Shown here in pieces: positions 17,028 to 24,143 of a stretch of 64,000 nt of DNA (positions within the stretch are counted from its first letter, which is position 1; every line of letters begins with the position of its first letter). Below the pieces are notes generated by a model. The model searched no databases, was not told the origin of the DNA, and worked only from the letters and a program-made list of their open reading frames with translations. Both the position numbers and the translations under genes were made by a program. The stretch is from a virus. The DNA is taken from positions 1 through 64,000 of IMG/VR virus record IMGVR_UViG_3300042991_001118; one strand, 5' to 3'.

Positions 17028-17828
17028 ATGGAAAACCAACAGCAGGAAAAAATCAGAAAAACACTGGACGGAATCATCCAGTTGTTCCAAACAGGGAACG
17101 TTCCCCAAGCGATTTCCATCGCGATGTTCCCTCAAAACGATGTCCCCTCAGCCAATTGGTCCCTGTCAAACAGAATCATCATGGCGATTAACGGGACATC
17201 AGATGCCAGAGGCTTCCAACAATGGAAGCAAGCTGGACGGAACGTCAAGGCAGGAGAGAAAGCATTTCACATCTTGGCTCCCAAGATGATTAAGAAGAAG
17301 ACAAAAACCGATGCAAATCAGGATCAGAAAGACGAATTTATGTGTATCGGATTCCTGACCATACCTGTGTTCAAAGTAGAACAGACGGAGGGAAAACCAG
17401 TCCAGTACGAAAAACTGGTTCTTCCAAATCTCCCATTACTGGCGAAAGCACTGGAATGGCACATCGATGTCATCCCAGTGTCTGCACATGGCGAATGGCG
17501 TGGCGCATACAGCTACAACGAGTTGGGAATTGAGAATATCAAGCTCGCCACGCCACATGAGAAAACATTTTTTCATGAACTTTCTCACGCCGCGCATAAA
17601 CGAGTGCTCGGAGAATTAAAAAAATGCCAAGACCCCAAACAAGAGATTGTTGCGGAACTGGCCGCGCAAACCCTGTCCCAACTCGTCGGAATCGAGACAG
17701 AAAGCTCTCTAGGAAATTCCTACGAATACATCAAAGAATATTCCGAGAAAATCGGTAAAGACGTAGGGAAGGCTTGCCTTTCAGTGCTTTCAGAGGTTGA
17801 GAAGATTTTAACCCTCATCCTCGAATAA
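17028..17828 (+). CDS. ardC: ArdC-like antirestriction / ssDNA-binding metallopeptidase-type protein
   Basis: 266 residues from the ATG at 17028 (GAAAGG 7 nt upstream). The N-terminal half (NRIIMAINGTSDARGFQQWKQ...GRNVKAGEKAFHILAP) is the typical ArdC ssDNA-binding domain. The C-terminal half carries FFHELSHAAHKR, a HExxH-like metallopeptidase site written HELSH, with a downstream EIVAELAAQTL glutamate. ArdC proteins protect incoming DNA from host restriction; that role fits the four methyltransferases of this genome. It is followed by motif-D-like sequence and leader B copy 1. Confidence 0.85.
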   Translation: MENQQQEKIRKTLDGIIQLFQTGNVPQAISIAMFPQNDVPSANWSLSNRIIMAINGTSDARGFQQWKQAGRNVKAGEKAFHILAPKMIKKKTKTDANQDQKDEFMCIGFLTIPVFKVEQTEGKPVQYEKLVLPNLPLLAKALEWHIDVIPVSAHGEWRGAYSYNELGIENIKLATPHEKTFFHELSHAAHKRVLGELKKCQDPKQEIVAELAAQTLSQLVGIETESSLGNSYEYIKEYSEKIGKDVGKACLSVLSEVEKILTLILE

Positions 17829-17881
17829 AACCCATGCACCGGAGCAGTGAAAAACCTGCCCGTGTGCAACACGCCACACCA
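17829..17881 (+). repeat. Post-stop repeat, copy 1 (second copy 21774-21826)
   Basis: The sequence from just after the stop codon (CCCATGCACCGGAGCAGTG...) to the start of leader B is identical in both places, and both preceding genes end CTCGAATAA. CAGTG...CACACC and GTGTGCAACAC are potential stems. Confidence 0.7.
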
Positions 17882-17993
17882 TTTAACGGAGCCGCATGTT
17901 GCGTTAGCACTTCGTTCCGCTTAGAGTGTAGACGAATGCCGTCGAAATAAGCTGTCATAGGAGTGCAACGCACGGAAAACTGCGGAAATCTAT
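17882..17993 (+). promoter_or_regulatory. Leader B, copy 1
   Basis: A ~105-nt structured leader ending at the start codon. Long-range stem: CCGCA (17892-17896) with TGCGG (17981-17985). Competing local hairpin: CGCA...TGCG. Internal stems: TGCGTT/AACGCA, GCTTA/TAAGC enclosing GACG-AATGC-CGTC. There is no AGGAG; the only ribosome-site-like bases (GGA) overlap the stem. Confidence 0.7.
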
Positions 17994-18323
17994 ATGGAAA
18001 AAATCGAAATATTAAAAGTCCTAACAAAAGTATACGAGGCGACCACACCACAAGAAGCACAAAAAAAACTTTTTTTGGCAGAGAAACTATCAAAGTTCAC
18101 CCTTCCCTGTCCAATGTGTTTTTCCTCTGACTACGAAGGATCTCCAGAACGATCCCAGTTCGGGGAGAACATGCATTTTTCGTTCGAGACGCAGAGTTTT
18201 TTCTGTGAGGATTGTGGAAATGAATACTCGGCGGACGCGATTCTGACCGAGCTATCCGAAAAAATCGAGGAGTTTAGTAGGAACATTGAGGGCTTCGCTC
18301 TCCTCCTGCCCTTCCTCGAATAA
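17994..18323 (+). CDS. 109-residue zinc-ribbon protein under leader B
   Basis: A helical N terminus, then CPMCFSSD and CEDCGNEYS cysteine pairs (residues ~39 and ~71), suggesting one zinc site. No family recognised. The ATG at 17994 sits 8 nt after the leader B closing stem. A stem-loop GCAAC-TCCAGG/CCTGGA-GTTGC (~18331-18362) follows the stop. Confidence 0.65.
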   Translation: MEKIEILKVLTKVYEATTPQEAQKKLFLAEKLSKFTLPCPMCFSSDYEGSPERSQFGENMHFSFETQSFFCEDCGNEYSADAILTELSEKIEEFSRNIEGFALLLPFLE

Positions 18324-18399
18324 ACCAAAGGCAACGTCCAGGTGAAACATCCTGGATGTTGCAGCACGAATCAGTCTTCTCATGAAAGGAGAAAAAACC

Positions 18400-18861
18400 A
18401 TGAGAACACAACTCTTTGAGGATGCGAATGCATCCCACTCCCTCTTCGTAAATGCCATAGTGAATGAGGGTGGAGAGTTCAAAGCGCGGACCTTCACGAA
18501 GGTGGCGATTGAACTCGTGCAGAGAAATGGCGAAAACCAGGCAACCCAAAACGTGTCCTTCTTCTTGGACATGGGCGACGCTCTAGCCTGGTTCACAATG
18601 ATGTCCGATACAACCTGGACGATGGAGCTAACCCAGTTCAAAGAATTCTCTGGAAAAACTCGGGGTATAAAAATTTCCCCAACCGGAGGGAAGGGAGTCC
18701 GAGTCTCCATCCAGGAAACAAACGGAACCGAAAAAAAACTCATTTACTTTGACCTGAGTAAGGTCAAAGCATTGGAAATGGCACTCGTTGTGAGTGCCTT
18801 CACAAAGGTGTTTTTCAACAAAAAATTTAGCCAATTATTGGCTAAGGAGGAAATTCAATGA
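18400..18861 (+). CDS. Unknown 153-residue protein
   Basis: The ATG at 18400 has AAAGGAG upstream. Beta-rich and cysteine-free with a helical C terminus; no family recognised. The stop overlaps the next start (ATGA), so it is coupled to the 73-residue gene. Hairpins are dense inside it: GATGC/GCATC (~18420), TTTGACC/GGTCAAA (~18749), GGCACTC/GAGTGCC (~18780), AGCCAA/TTGGCT (~18829). Confidence 0.65.
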   Translation: MRTQLFEDANASHSLFVNAIVNEGGEFKARTFTKVAIELVQRNGENQATQNVSFFLDMGDALAWFTMMSDTTWTMELTQFKEFSGKTRGIKISPTGGKGVRVSIQETNGTEKKLIYFDLSKVKALEMALVVSAFTKVFFNKKFSQLLAKEEIQ

Positions 18862-19079
18862 ACGATAGAAACATGGATAGAAACAGTGACCCTGCCAATC
18901 TTTTAAAAAACCTAGGCATGTGCAAAACCATTCCAGAGTTGTTGGCGGACTCGGTCCGCAACAACGATTCCCTCGCGGTACGAATCGAGCAGCCATCCGG
19001 CTGCATAACGATCGGACATAAACCTAAGACCTCAAATTCTCGCCGCGAACTAATCATAAAGGTCGAAAGCGACGACTAA
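18858..19079 (+). CDS. Unknown 73-residue protein
   Basis: AAGGAGG precedes the ATG, which overlaps the upstream stop by 4 nt. The coding sequence holds a near-perfect 12-bp hairpin (GTTGTTGGCGGAC-TCG-GTCCGCAACAAC, ~18938-18965) and GCAGCC-ATCC-GGCTGC (~18990). A GGACTG/CAGTCC stem-loop follows the stop. Confidence 0.6.
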   Translation: MNDRNMDRNSDPANLLKNLGMCKTIPELLADSVRNNDSLAVRIEQPSGCITIGHKPKTSNSRRELIIKVESDD

Positions 19080-19166
19080 GAAAAAAGGGACTGGACTGGA
19101 TAAAATCCTGGACAGTCCAACACGCGCCGAAGGCATATCGCCGAAGGCAAAACTGAAAGGATAATT

Positions 19167-19238
19167 ATGTCTGAACAACGAAAAAAAATCATGTTGTCGC
19201 AGTTAGCGGAGGCAATCCGCAAGACAACACGGACGTGA
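19167..19238 (+). CDS. 23-residue peptide
   Basis: GAAAGGA precedes the ATG. The peptide MSEQRKKIMLSQLAEAIRKT... is basic and helical. Nearly the whole frame folds as TGTTGTC...GCGGA-GGCAA-TCCGC..GACAACA, so it may be a translated hairpin or a leader peptide. Confidence 0.4.
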   Translation: MSEQRKKIMLSQLAEAIRKTTRT

Positions 19239-19259
19239 AAAAAGAGCAGGGTCAGAGTG
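19225..19259 (+). repeat. Intergenic stem-loop C, copy 1
   Basis: AGC-AGGGT-C-AGAG...CTCT-ACCCT-CGCT, overlapping the end of the 23-residue peptide. Other copies are at 19626, 20337 and 20926. Confidence 0.6.
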
Positions 19260-19312
19260 GAATATCTCTACCCTCGCTAACATATCCCGTACCATAATCA
19301 CACTATTTAATG

Positions 19313-19417
19313 GATCCACATGTTGCGTTAGCACATCGTGCTGCTTAGAGTGTAGGCGGATGCCGCCGAAATAAGCATGTAGCGGTCGTACAATGCACAG
19401 AAAACTGTGGAAATTTT
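19313..19417 (+). promoter_or_regulatory. Leader B, copy 2
   Basis: The long-range stem is CCACA (19316-19320) with TGTGG (19406-19410), a compensatory change from CCGCA/TGCGG. The inner stem is GGCGG-ATG-CCGCC. The local alternative is CACAG-AAAA-CTGTG. The ATG follows at 19418. Confidence 0.75.
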
Positions 19418-19615
19418 ATGTCTGAAAAAAAGCAATATCTCTGCATGGTCATGGCGTATACCATAGTACCATGCTTATTGGGTCTTTTTGGAAAAGACGG
19501 ATTCCTGGCTTCTTTCACGGAAGCGGGAATCGCCATCCTGGCATTCATTGCCGGAGGCGTTGGATTTTTTCTGATCGGAAAAACTATCATAGCCATCGAA
19601 AAATGGCTTGATTAA
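19418..19615 (+). CDS. 65-residue membrane protein
   Basis: Two hydrophobic helices (residues ~8-24 YLCMVMAYTIVPCLLGLF and ~35-57 IAILAFIAGGVGFFLIGKTII) joined by a short loop. The start follows leader B copy 2. Holin-like in size and topology, but no specific holin family is recognised. It ends TAA directly before stem-loop C copy 2. Confidence 0.6.
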   Translation: MSEKKQYLCMVMAYTIVPCLLGLFGKDGFLASFTEAGIAILAFIAGGVGFFLIGKTIIAIEKWLD

Positions 19616-19623
19616 ATGAAAAA

Positions 19624-19703
19624 AGAGCAGGGTCAGAGCGAAATACCTCTACCCTTGCTACTAGGCACAGACAGGGTATTATGCCCTATCTGTCTTTTTT
19701 TAA
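19624..19703 (+). terminator. Stem-loop C copy 2 plus terminator
   Basis: AGC-AGGGT...ACCCT-TGCT (19626-19660) is followed by AGACAGGGTATTATGCCCTATCTGT-type hairpin and seven T. Confidence 0.7.
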
Positions 19704-19705
19704 GG

Positions 19706-19806
19706 ACACAGGTGCAGAGCACATCGTGCTGCTTAGAGTGTAGGCGGATGCCGCCGAAATAAGCATGTAGCGGTCGTACAATGCACAGAAAACTGTGGAA
19801 ATTTGT
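19706..19806 (+). promoter_or_regulatory. Leader B, copy 3
   Basis: Starts directly after a terminator T-run. CACAG (19707-19711) pairs with CTGTG (19794-19798); GGCGG-ATG-CCGCC is the inner stem; AGCAC-ATC-GTGCT is intact. The ATG is at 19807. Confidence 0.7.
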
Positions 19807-20424
19807 ATGTTAAAGTTTATAACAAGACCAGCATCCAAGCTGGAAACAATTTCATCATTCAGGATTGAACAAATCACTGAGCATATCCACACAAATATCA
19901 GATCGTGGGAATGCGAATGTGTCGTCATCAACGAAACACAAACTGGGAAAGCCTGGTATGATGGAGTAGTAGTGGTATCTAATTTCGGACCAAATCATGG
20001 AATGGGATGGGAAACATGGATTCTCGCGAAAGAAATCCGTTCCAACAATCCCCAAACGCTATTCTGGTATAGCGAAGGAATCCGATGGGAATGGCTCCAC
20101 CACGAAACAAAACGTGATGTAAGGCAAGAGAAAATGGTTATACTGCCAATTTCGCAAAACAACAGGATGGACAATAGATTCCATCTAAAGGACATCCTGA
20201 AAAATAGAATGGCAACATGTCCAATCCCTATCGCTCCATCTATCCCAGGATTCTCCCTAGCGGAAATCCAAAATCCAGCGATGGTAAATGTTTCTGCGCG
20301 AAATGCGCAGAGGAAAGAAAAAACACATAAAAAACTAAGCGGAGGTCGGAGCGAAACGCTTCCCTTCGCTATCACGAAACAGAGAGGTCGAAACCTCTCA
20401 TTTTTTTTCAAAAAGGAAATTTTT
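19807..20424 (+). CDS. Unknown protein, reads without a stop into the RadC-like gene
   Basis: Begins MLKFITRPASKLETI under leader B copy 3. About 180 residues look genuine. The frame then crosses stem-loop C copy 3 and a GAGAGG/CCTCTC hairpin with eight T, and joins the RadC-like frame with no stop. A TAA in another register lies just before stem-loop C (AACTAAGCG), so a one-base indel may have removed the original stop. Natural end probably near 20335. Confidence 0.6.
20337..20415 (+). terminator. Stem-loop C copy 3 plus terminator, inside an open frame
   Basis: AGCG-GAGG-T-CGGAGCG-AAA-CGCTTC-CCTT-CGCT keeps the C fold with changed bases. GAGAGG-TCGAAA-CCTCTC and eight T follow at ~20383-20408. 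A terminator inside an open frame marks this as a former gene boundary. Confidence 0.65.
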
Positions 20425-20919
20425 ATGAAAAAAGCAGAAATGGCGGACAGACTCCGCCTCCTGGAGATAGAAAATTCCTCTCTCAGAGAGGAATTAGAAA
20501 ATCTAAAAAGTCTATCTCCATCTCCCAAAAAGTGGCTCCAGCCACAAATGTATGGGAGTAAAACCGTAAACGAAAGATACCAGGTGCTCCTGCGAAACAA
20601 GATGCAGGAGTATTTCTACGTGATTCTGTTGGATACAAAAAACAGAATAACGCAAGAAAACCTGGTGTCTATAGGAACCCTTAATATGTCCCTCGTACAT
20701 CCACGCGAAGTTTTCGCCCCAGCCATCGAGGCCCGGGCTTGTTCAGTTATTTTGGTCCACAATCATCCGTCAGGTGACCCGACACCAAGCTATGATGACA
20801 TGGCTTTGACGGAACGGCTGGTCGAAGTCGGAAAAATGGTCGGGATCGAAGTCCTAGACCATATCGTCATCGGTGAAACATACTCAATGTCCTTAAAGGA
20901 ATTGGGTGTGATAAAATGA
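20425..20919 (+). CDS. radC: RadC-like JAB domain protein
   Basis: 164 residues from the ATG at 20425 (AAAGGAAA upstream). After an N-terminal coiled coil (residues ~5-35) comes the JAB domain with VHNHPSGDPTPSYDD, the full zinc-site motif of RadC/MPN proteins. Mobile-element RadC homologues lie next to antirestriction and plasmid genes; the biochemical role is unsettled. AATTCCTCTC-TCA-GAGAGGAATT is a perfect 10-bp hairpin in its 5' part. The upstream frame is open into it, so a fused 370-residue product is also possible. Confidence 0.85.
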   Translation: MKKAEMADRLRLLEIENSSLREELENLKSLSPSPKKWLQPQMYGSKTVNERYQVLLRNKMQEYFYVILLDTKNRITQENLVSIGTLNMSLVHPREVFAPAIEARACSVILVHNHPSGDPTPSYDDMALTERLVEVGKMVGIEVLDHIVIGETYSMSLKELGVIK

Positions 20920-20925
20920 AAAAAG

Positions 20926-21003
20926 AGCAGGGTCAGAGTGGAATACCTCTACCCTCGCTAACATATCCCGACAGGGTAGTATGCCCTGTCTTTCTTTTTT
21001 TAA
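20926..21003 (+). terminator. Stem-loop C copy 4 plus terminator
   Basis: AGC-AGGGT...ACCCT-CGCT is followed by GACAGGG-TAGTAT-GCCCTGTC and a T-rich tail. Confidence 0.75.
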
Positions 21004-21013
21004 AGAATGTCCT

Positions 21014-21217
21014 ATGACACCAGAAAGAGCAAAACAGCTCATTGAATGGATGAAATGGGAAAATGGAATGTGCGGATGCTTAGGCGCAAAAAAGCCGCAA
21101 TTCCCAGAGGAAACCAAGCAAGAAAAAGAATTCCTCTTAGGTGAATTAAAGAAAAAATCTGGGGAATACTGTATGGCGTATCTCCTGTACGAGATCGCCA
21201 ATAGTAAAAACCAATAA
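21014..21217 (+). CDS. Unknown 67-residue protein
   Basis: I chose the ATG at 21014 (MTPERAKQLIEWMKW); the upstream part of the frame runs through the terminator. The ribosome site is poor (AAAG). Helical with two cysteines (MCGCLG). No family recognised. Confidence 0.5.
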   Translation: MTPERAKQLIEWMKWENGMCGCLGAKKPQFPEETKQEKEFLLGELKKKSGEYCMAYLLYEIANSKNQ

Positions 21218-21267
21218 AAACACTGCCTCAGTGTGCCAATACCACATTGAGGCAAATACCACAATGT

Positions 21268-21375
21268 TTAAAGGAGCCGCAGGTGTAGAGCACTTCGTGC
21301 TGCTTAGAGTGTAGACGGATGCCGTCGAAATAAGCTGTAACAGGAGTGCAACGCACAGAAAACTGCGGAAATTTT
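21268..21375 (+). promoter_or_regulatory. Leader B, copy 4
   Basis: CCGCA (21277-21281) pairs with TGCGG (21364-21368); AGCAC-TTC-GTGCT and GACGG-ATG-CCGTC are intact; local alternative CGCA...TGCG. The ATG is at 21376. Confidence 0.75.
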
Positions 21376-21771
21376 ATGCATCCACCAATATATCCCCATT
21401 CTTACGAAGCAATATTGTGGGAAGGCAGTGTATACTGCCTGTCCTGCATCCCACCATGTGCTAGAGAATCCGAAATTTCCCCAATATACGCAGAATCCGT
21501 GTGGGATACCCCACCAGCCTGCGAAAATTGTGGAAAAATTCACGACTACATGGAGATCACTCAGAAAGAGTGCATCTCCTGTGGCACATGGCACGAGGAA
21601 AATCCCCAAGTCAAGGTCCAATGCGGACCCTGGGGAAGAGAAGGCATATGTCCAAATTGTTTTGAGAAGGCCAAGTGGCCGTTACACACAAAGACAAAAG
21701 GAACATACGACAGAGAACAAGGAGACCGCCAGAAATGGACGGTCTTCTATGTAGGACATATCCTCGAATAA
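21376..21771 (+). CDS. 131-residue multi-zinc-ribbon protein under leader B
   Basis: Four cysteine pairs (CLSCIPPC, CENCGK, CISCGT, CPNCF) indicate two or more zinc sites. No enzyme motif. Several perfect hairpins occur in the gene: AGGCAGT-GTAT-ACTGCCT (~21422), GGAGAT..ACTC/GAGT..ATCTCC (~21552), GGTCC/GGACC (~21615), AGACCG/CGGTCT (~21723). It is followed by the same post-stop repeat as the ArdC-like gene. Confidence 0.65.
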   Translation: MHPPIYPHSYEAILWEGSVYCLSCIPPCARESEISPIYAESVWDTPPACENCGKIHDYMEITQKECISCGTWHEENPQVKVQCGPWGREGICPNCFEKAKWPLHTKTKGTYDREQGDRQKWTVFYVGHILE

Positions 21772-21773
21772 AA

Positions 21774-21826
21774 CCCATGCACCGGAGCAGTGAAAAACCT
21801 GCCCGTGTGCAACACGCCACACCATT
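21774..21826 (+). repeat. Post-stop repeat, copy 2
   Basis: Identical to 17829-17881 and again directly upstream of a leader B copy, so the two form one duplicated unit of ~120 nt. Confidence 0.7.
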
Positions 21827-21828
21827 TA

Positions 21829-21937
21829 ACGGAGCCGCATGTTGCGTTAGCACTTCGTGCTGCTTAGAGTGTAAGAGGATGCCTCTGAAATAAGCTGTCA
21901 CGGAAGTGCAACGCATAGAAAAAATGCGGAAATTTGT
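21829..21937 (+). promoter_or_regulatory. Leader B, copy 5
   Basis: CCGCA (21835-21839) pairs with TGCGG (21925-21929). The inner stem is changed on both arms to AGAGG-ATG-CCTCT, and the local alternative to CGCAT-AGAAAAA-ATGCG. The ATG is at 21938. Confidence 0.75.
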
Positions 21938-22162
21938 ATGTCTGAAAAAATATATAAGGGATACTTGAAGATTGGATTCCAATACTTTCTTCAAATACCT
22001 GACCCATCATCAAGATGGGGATTCCAAATATACGACGATGACCAGGCGTGGGATGGGGGGATCGGTTTGTTTAATCTGATCCCTAGAATCCCAGTGAAAG
22101 AAAGCAAAGTCCCTAAAGAGGATAGAGAAAGGTTAGGTTGGATATTGAAAGAACCAACCTAA
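21938..22162 (+). CDS. Unknown 74-residue protein under leader B
   Basis: Reads MSEKIYKGYLKIGFQYFLQI, beta-rich, no recognised motif. It is the last gene of the plus-strand island and runs into a strong bidirectional terminator. Confidence 0.55.
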   Translation: MSEKIYKGYLKIGFQYFLQIPDPSSRWGFQIYDDDQAWDGGIGLFNLIPRIPVKESKVPKEDRERLGWILKEPT

Positions 22163-22163
22163 C

Positions 22164-22214
22164 AAAAAAAGACCCCTAACCGGAAAGAAATTTCCGGTTA
22201 GGGGTCTTTTTTTG
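22164..22214. terminator. Bidirectional terminator between convergent gene blocks
   Basis: AAAAAAAGACCCCTAACCGG...CCGGTTAGGGGTCTTTTTTT is a perfect long stem with T-runs on both strands. It separates the plus island from the minus-strand kinase gene. Confidence 0.9.
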
Positions 22215-22224
22215 TTTTCCCTCC

Positions 22225-23191
22225 CTATCCTTTTTCTCTACAACAATCAAAATTTTCACGATCTGGATTGCCGGAAATCCATGCGCGATTTAAATTCTCA
22301 ATATCCGTTAAGGTGTTCAATAAAACCGCAGATAAATCCTTCGGAATTTTAAATCTCTCAGAATTCTTCGAGATCAAAAAATGCAAAGCCTCTTGAGAAT
22401 TTTCCTTCTCATCCATCCCAGAAGACACAAACCAATCAGACAACATCTCAAAAATCTGAAAACATGACATGTCCTGCACGCCATTCAAAAAATGCTCAGG
22501 GTGATGGTCATTTACTCCATAATGATGCTTCAAAGCTGGGGATAGAGCTTCTAGTGCCTTCTTATATGCATCTCCTAAATAATCCTTTTTCCCCTCTTTT
22601 AAAAGCTTCCAGGACGACACAAAAATGCTCTTCTCCTCAACGGATAATTTAGACCTGTCATGCCTGGCAGCCCTATATTTTAACTCATCAGCAATAAAAT
22701 ATCCTAAAATTCTCTTAACCTTCTCTTGATGCTTTTGTAAAGACGAAGTGAATTCAAACTCATCTCGATTAAAATTCCTACCCAATATTAGACCATCGGA
22801 CAAACTAAACACCTCGCCCGGCACAGCTTCCCACTTCGCCCTCATATTCTCTATGACAATCTCTGGAACTGAGTGGATAGACTTGTGCTCTGAAACGATT
22901 GTACAAAGCTCATACGACGCATTGCAATCCTGCGCGATCGCAATGTATTTATCGATGTACTCCTTTAAGACAAAAGTATTCGCCACGACACAATCTGCAC
23001 CAGAAGCCAGTGTCGACCTGACAACCATCTCACATAAAGCAAATCTAGCTTTAAGCTTTTCCGAATCGAATTTGTATTCGCCCTGATCTATGCAAAACAT
23101 ATCCGCCTCAACAACGAGACATCGAAACCTCTTAGCAAAATAAGTCTTCCCTGACCCAGGCAACCCCCCTAACGATAGTTAAATGCGGCAT
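22225..23191 (-). CDS. P-loop kinase fused to an HD/DUF5662-like domain, with a frameshift in a C6 tract
   Basis: The ATG at 23191 (TAGGAG upstream) begins MPHLTIVRG, and the continuing frame after the P-loop begins LPGSGKTYFAKRF. The two are out of register by one base at the run of six C at 23164-23169; with five, the protein reads MPHLTIVRGLPGSGKT without a break. The N-terminal half looks like a phage polynucleotide-kinase-type ATPase. The C-terminal half (RAARHDRSKL...HHYGVNDHHPEHF) has the histidine pattern of DUF5662/HD-like domains. Either a real phase-variable or inactivating indel, or a base-calling error. Confidence 0.7.
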
Positions 23192-23210
23192 AAGATACTC
23201 CTAAAATTTT

Positions 23211-23561
23211 TTACCTGTCATCTCCTGAAGAATCAATCTTGGACTTCAATTTCTTTGCCATAGACAACATCTCGTGTACCATAGAATCGTATTCTGATTC
23301 ACTTGGAGAACCATACTCGTCTTTTATTTGAACAGAATGAGCCGATTTCTCGATCTGCTTAACAAACCTTTCGTACTCTAAATCCTCCAAATTATCATGT
23401 AACCACTTCTTTATATCCAAAAGCTCCTGGAGTTTCTTCGTGGTTTTTGGTCTGTAAAATATCGAGGATATTCTCTCACCCCAACGAGAAATCGTATGCC
23501 ATATGCTCTCGTCTACGCTAGACCTAACTTCCAATATAGAATGCCAATATTTTTTGTCCAT
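23211..23561 (-). CDS. Unknown 116-residue charged helical protein
   Basis: Mostly helix with many charged residues (KTTKKLQELLDIKKWLHDNLEDLEYERF); no domain recognised. It lies between the kinase and a 67-residue gene, 4 nt from the latter, so they are probably co-transcribed. Confidence 0.6.
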   Translation of the reverse strand: MDKKYWHSILEVRSSVDESIWHTISRWGERISSIFYRPKTTKKLQELLDIKKWLHDNLEDLEYERFVKQIEKSAHSVQIKDEYGSPSESEYDSMVHEMLSMAKKLKSKIDSSGDDR

Positions 23562-23565
23562 ATCT

Positions 23566-23769
23566 CTATCCCATGAGTTTAAAATTGTTCATTTTTTGGT
23601 ACAATATACCAGACTGCACCACGACTACGGAGGATGCGCATTCCTTTGCTAATTCCTCAGCAGCCGCATCTAAAAATTCTTCGAGAGAACCGCCCTGGAC
23701 TGGCACAATATAATTCCATCCAGACTGCGATTGTTCGTTCCAATGACCTTTTCCAATTTTAATTTTCAT
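23566..23769 (-). CDS. Unknown 67-residue protein
   Basis: AAAGAGG lies upstream of the ATG. A small alpha/beta protein (MKIKIGKGHWNEQSQSGWNYIVPV). It starts a short minus-strand operon leading to the kinase gene, and is divergent from the plus gene at 23799. Confidence 0.6.
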   Translation of the reverse strand: MKIKIGKGHWNEQSQSGWNYIVPVQGGSLEEFLDAAAEELAKECASSVVVVQSGILYQKMNNFKLMG

Positions 23770-23798
23770 ATAAACCTCTTTTCTTTAAAGGCAAAAAA

Positions 23799-24143
23799 AT
23801 GTCAAAAAAACATACCGAAACAGGGATGTCAATATTTTACCTGACGGCACCAACAAAACTCATAAAAAAAATCAAAAAAAACGTGGATACACTTAACCAC
23901 GCAATGCATCGAAAAGAAAAAGTCCGACTCCGAATCTCGGACATCATCGTAAAGGCAATCTATTTCTACTACGACACGATACACAAACTCCGCCAGGGGA
24001 AAATATCGGAGCCAGCACCGGACTTCTTGGTGTCTAAAAAAAACCGATCCAAATTATCTGCGAAAGAACTACTCAATATCTGCACAATACAGAAACAACA
24101 AAAAGAGCATAAAAAACATGCTGAGAAGAATAATAAGAAATAA
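23799..24143 (+). CDS. 114-residue basic, possible ribbon-helix-helix protein
   Basis: AAAGG lies upstream of the ATG. Residues ~14-60 (FYLTAPTKLIKKIKKNVDTLN...RLRISDIIVKAIYFYYD) fit a beta-strand plus two-helix layout like ribbon-helix-helix regulators. The C-terminal tail is lysine-rich. Its 3' end overlaps the convergent gene at 24069-24722 by 75 nt. Confidence 0.55.
   Translation: MSKKHTETGMSIFYLTAPTKLIKKIKKNVDTLNHAMHRKEKVRLRISDIIVKAIYFYYDTIHKLRQGKISEPAPDFLVSKKNRSKLSAKELLNICTIQKQQKEHKKHAEKNNKK

Noticed and set aside
17882-21937. Leader B as ssDNA promoters of the Frpo kind, since ArdC and RadC lie nearby
   Set aside because: No -35/-10 boxes are formed in the stems and the elements abut start codons, so an RNA leader is more likely; not excluded.
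11268-22162. tRNA genes near the giant RNA, as often seen with GOLLD
   Set aside because: No acceptor/T-arm pattern (GTTCGAATC-type) was found on either strand.
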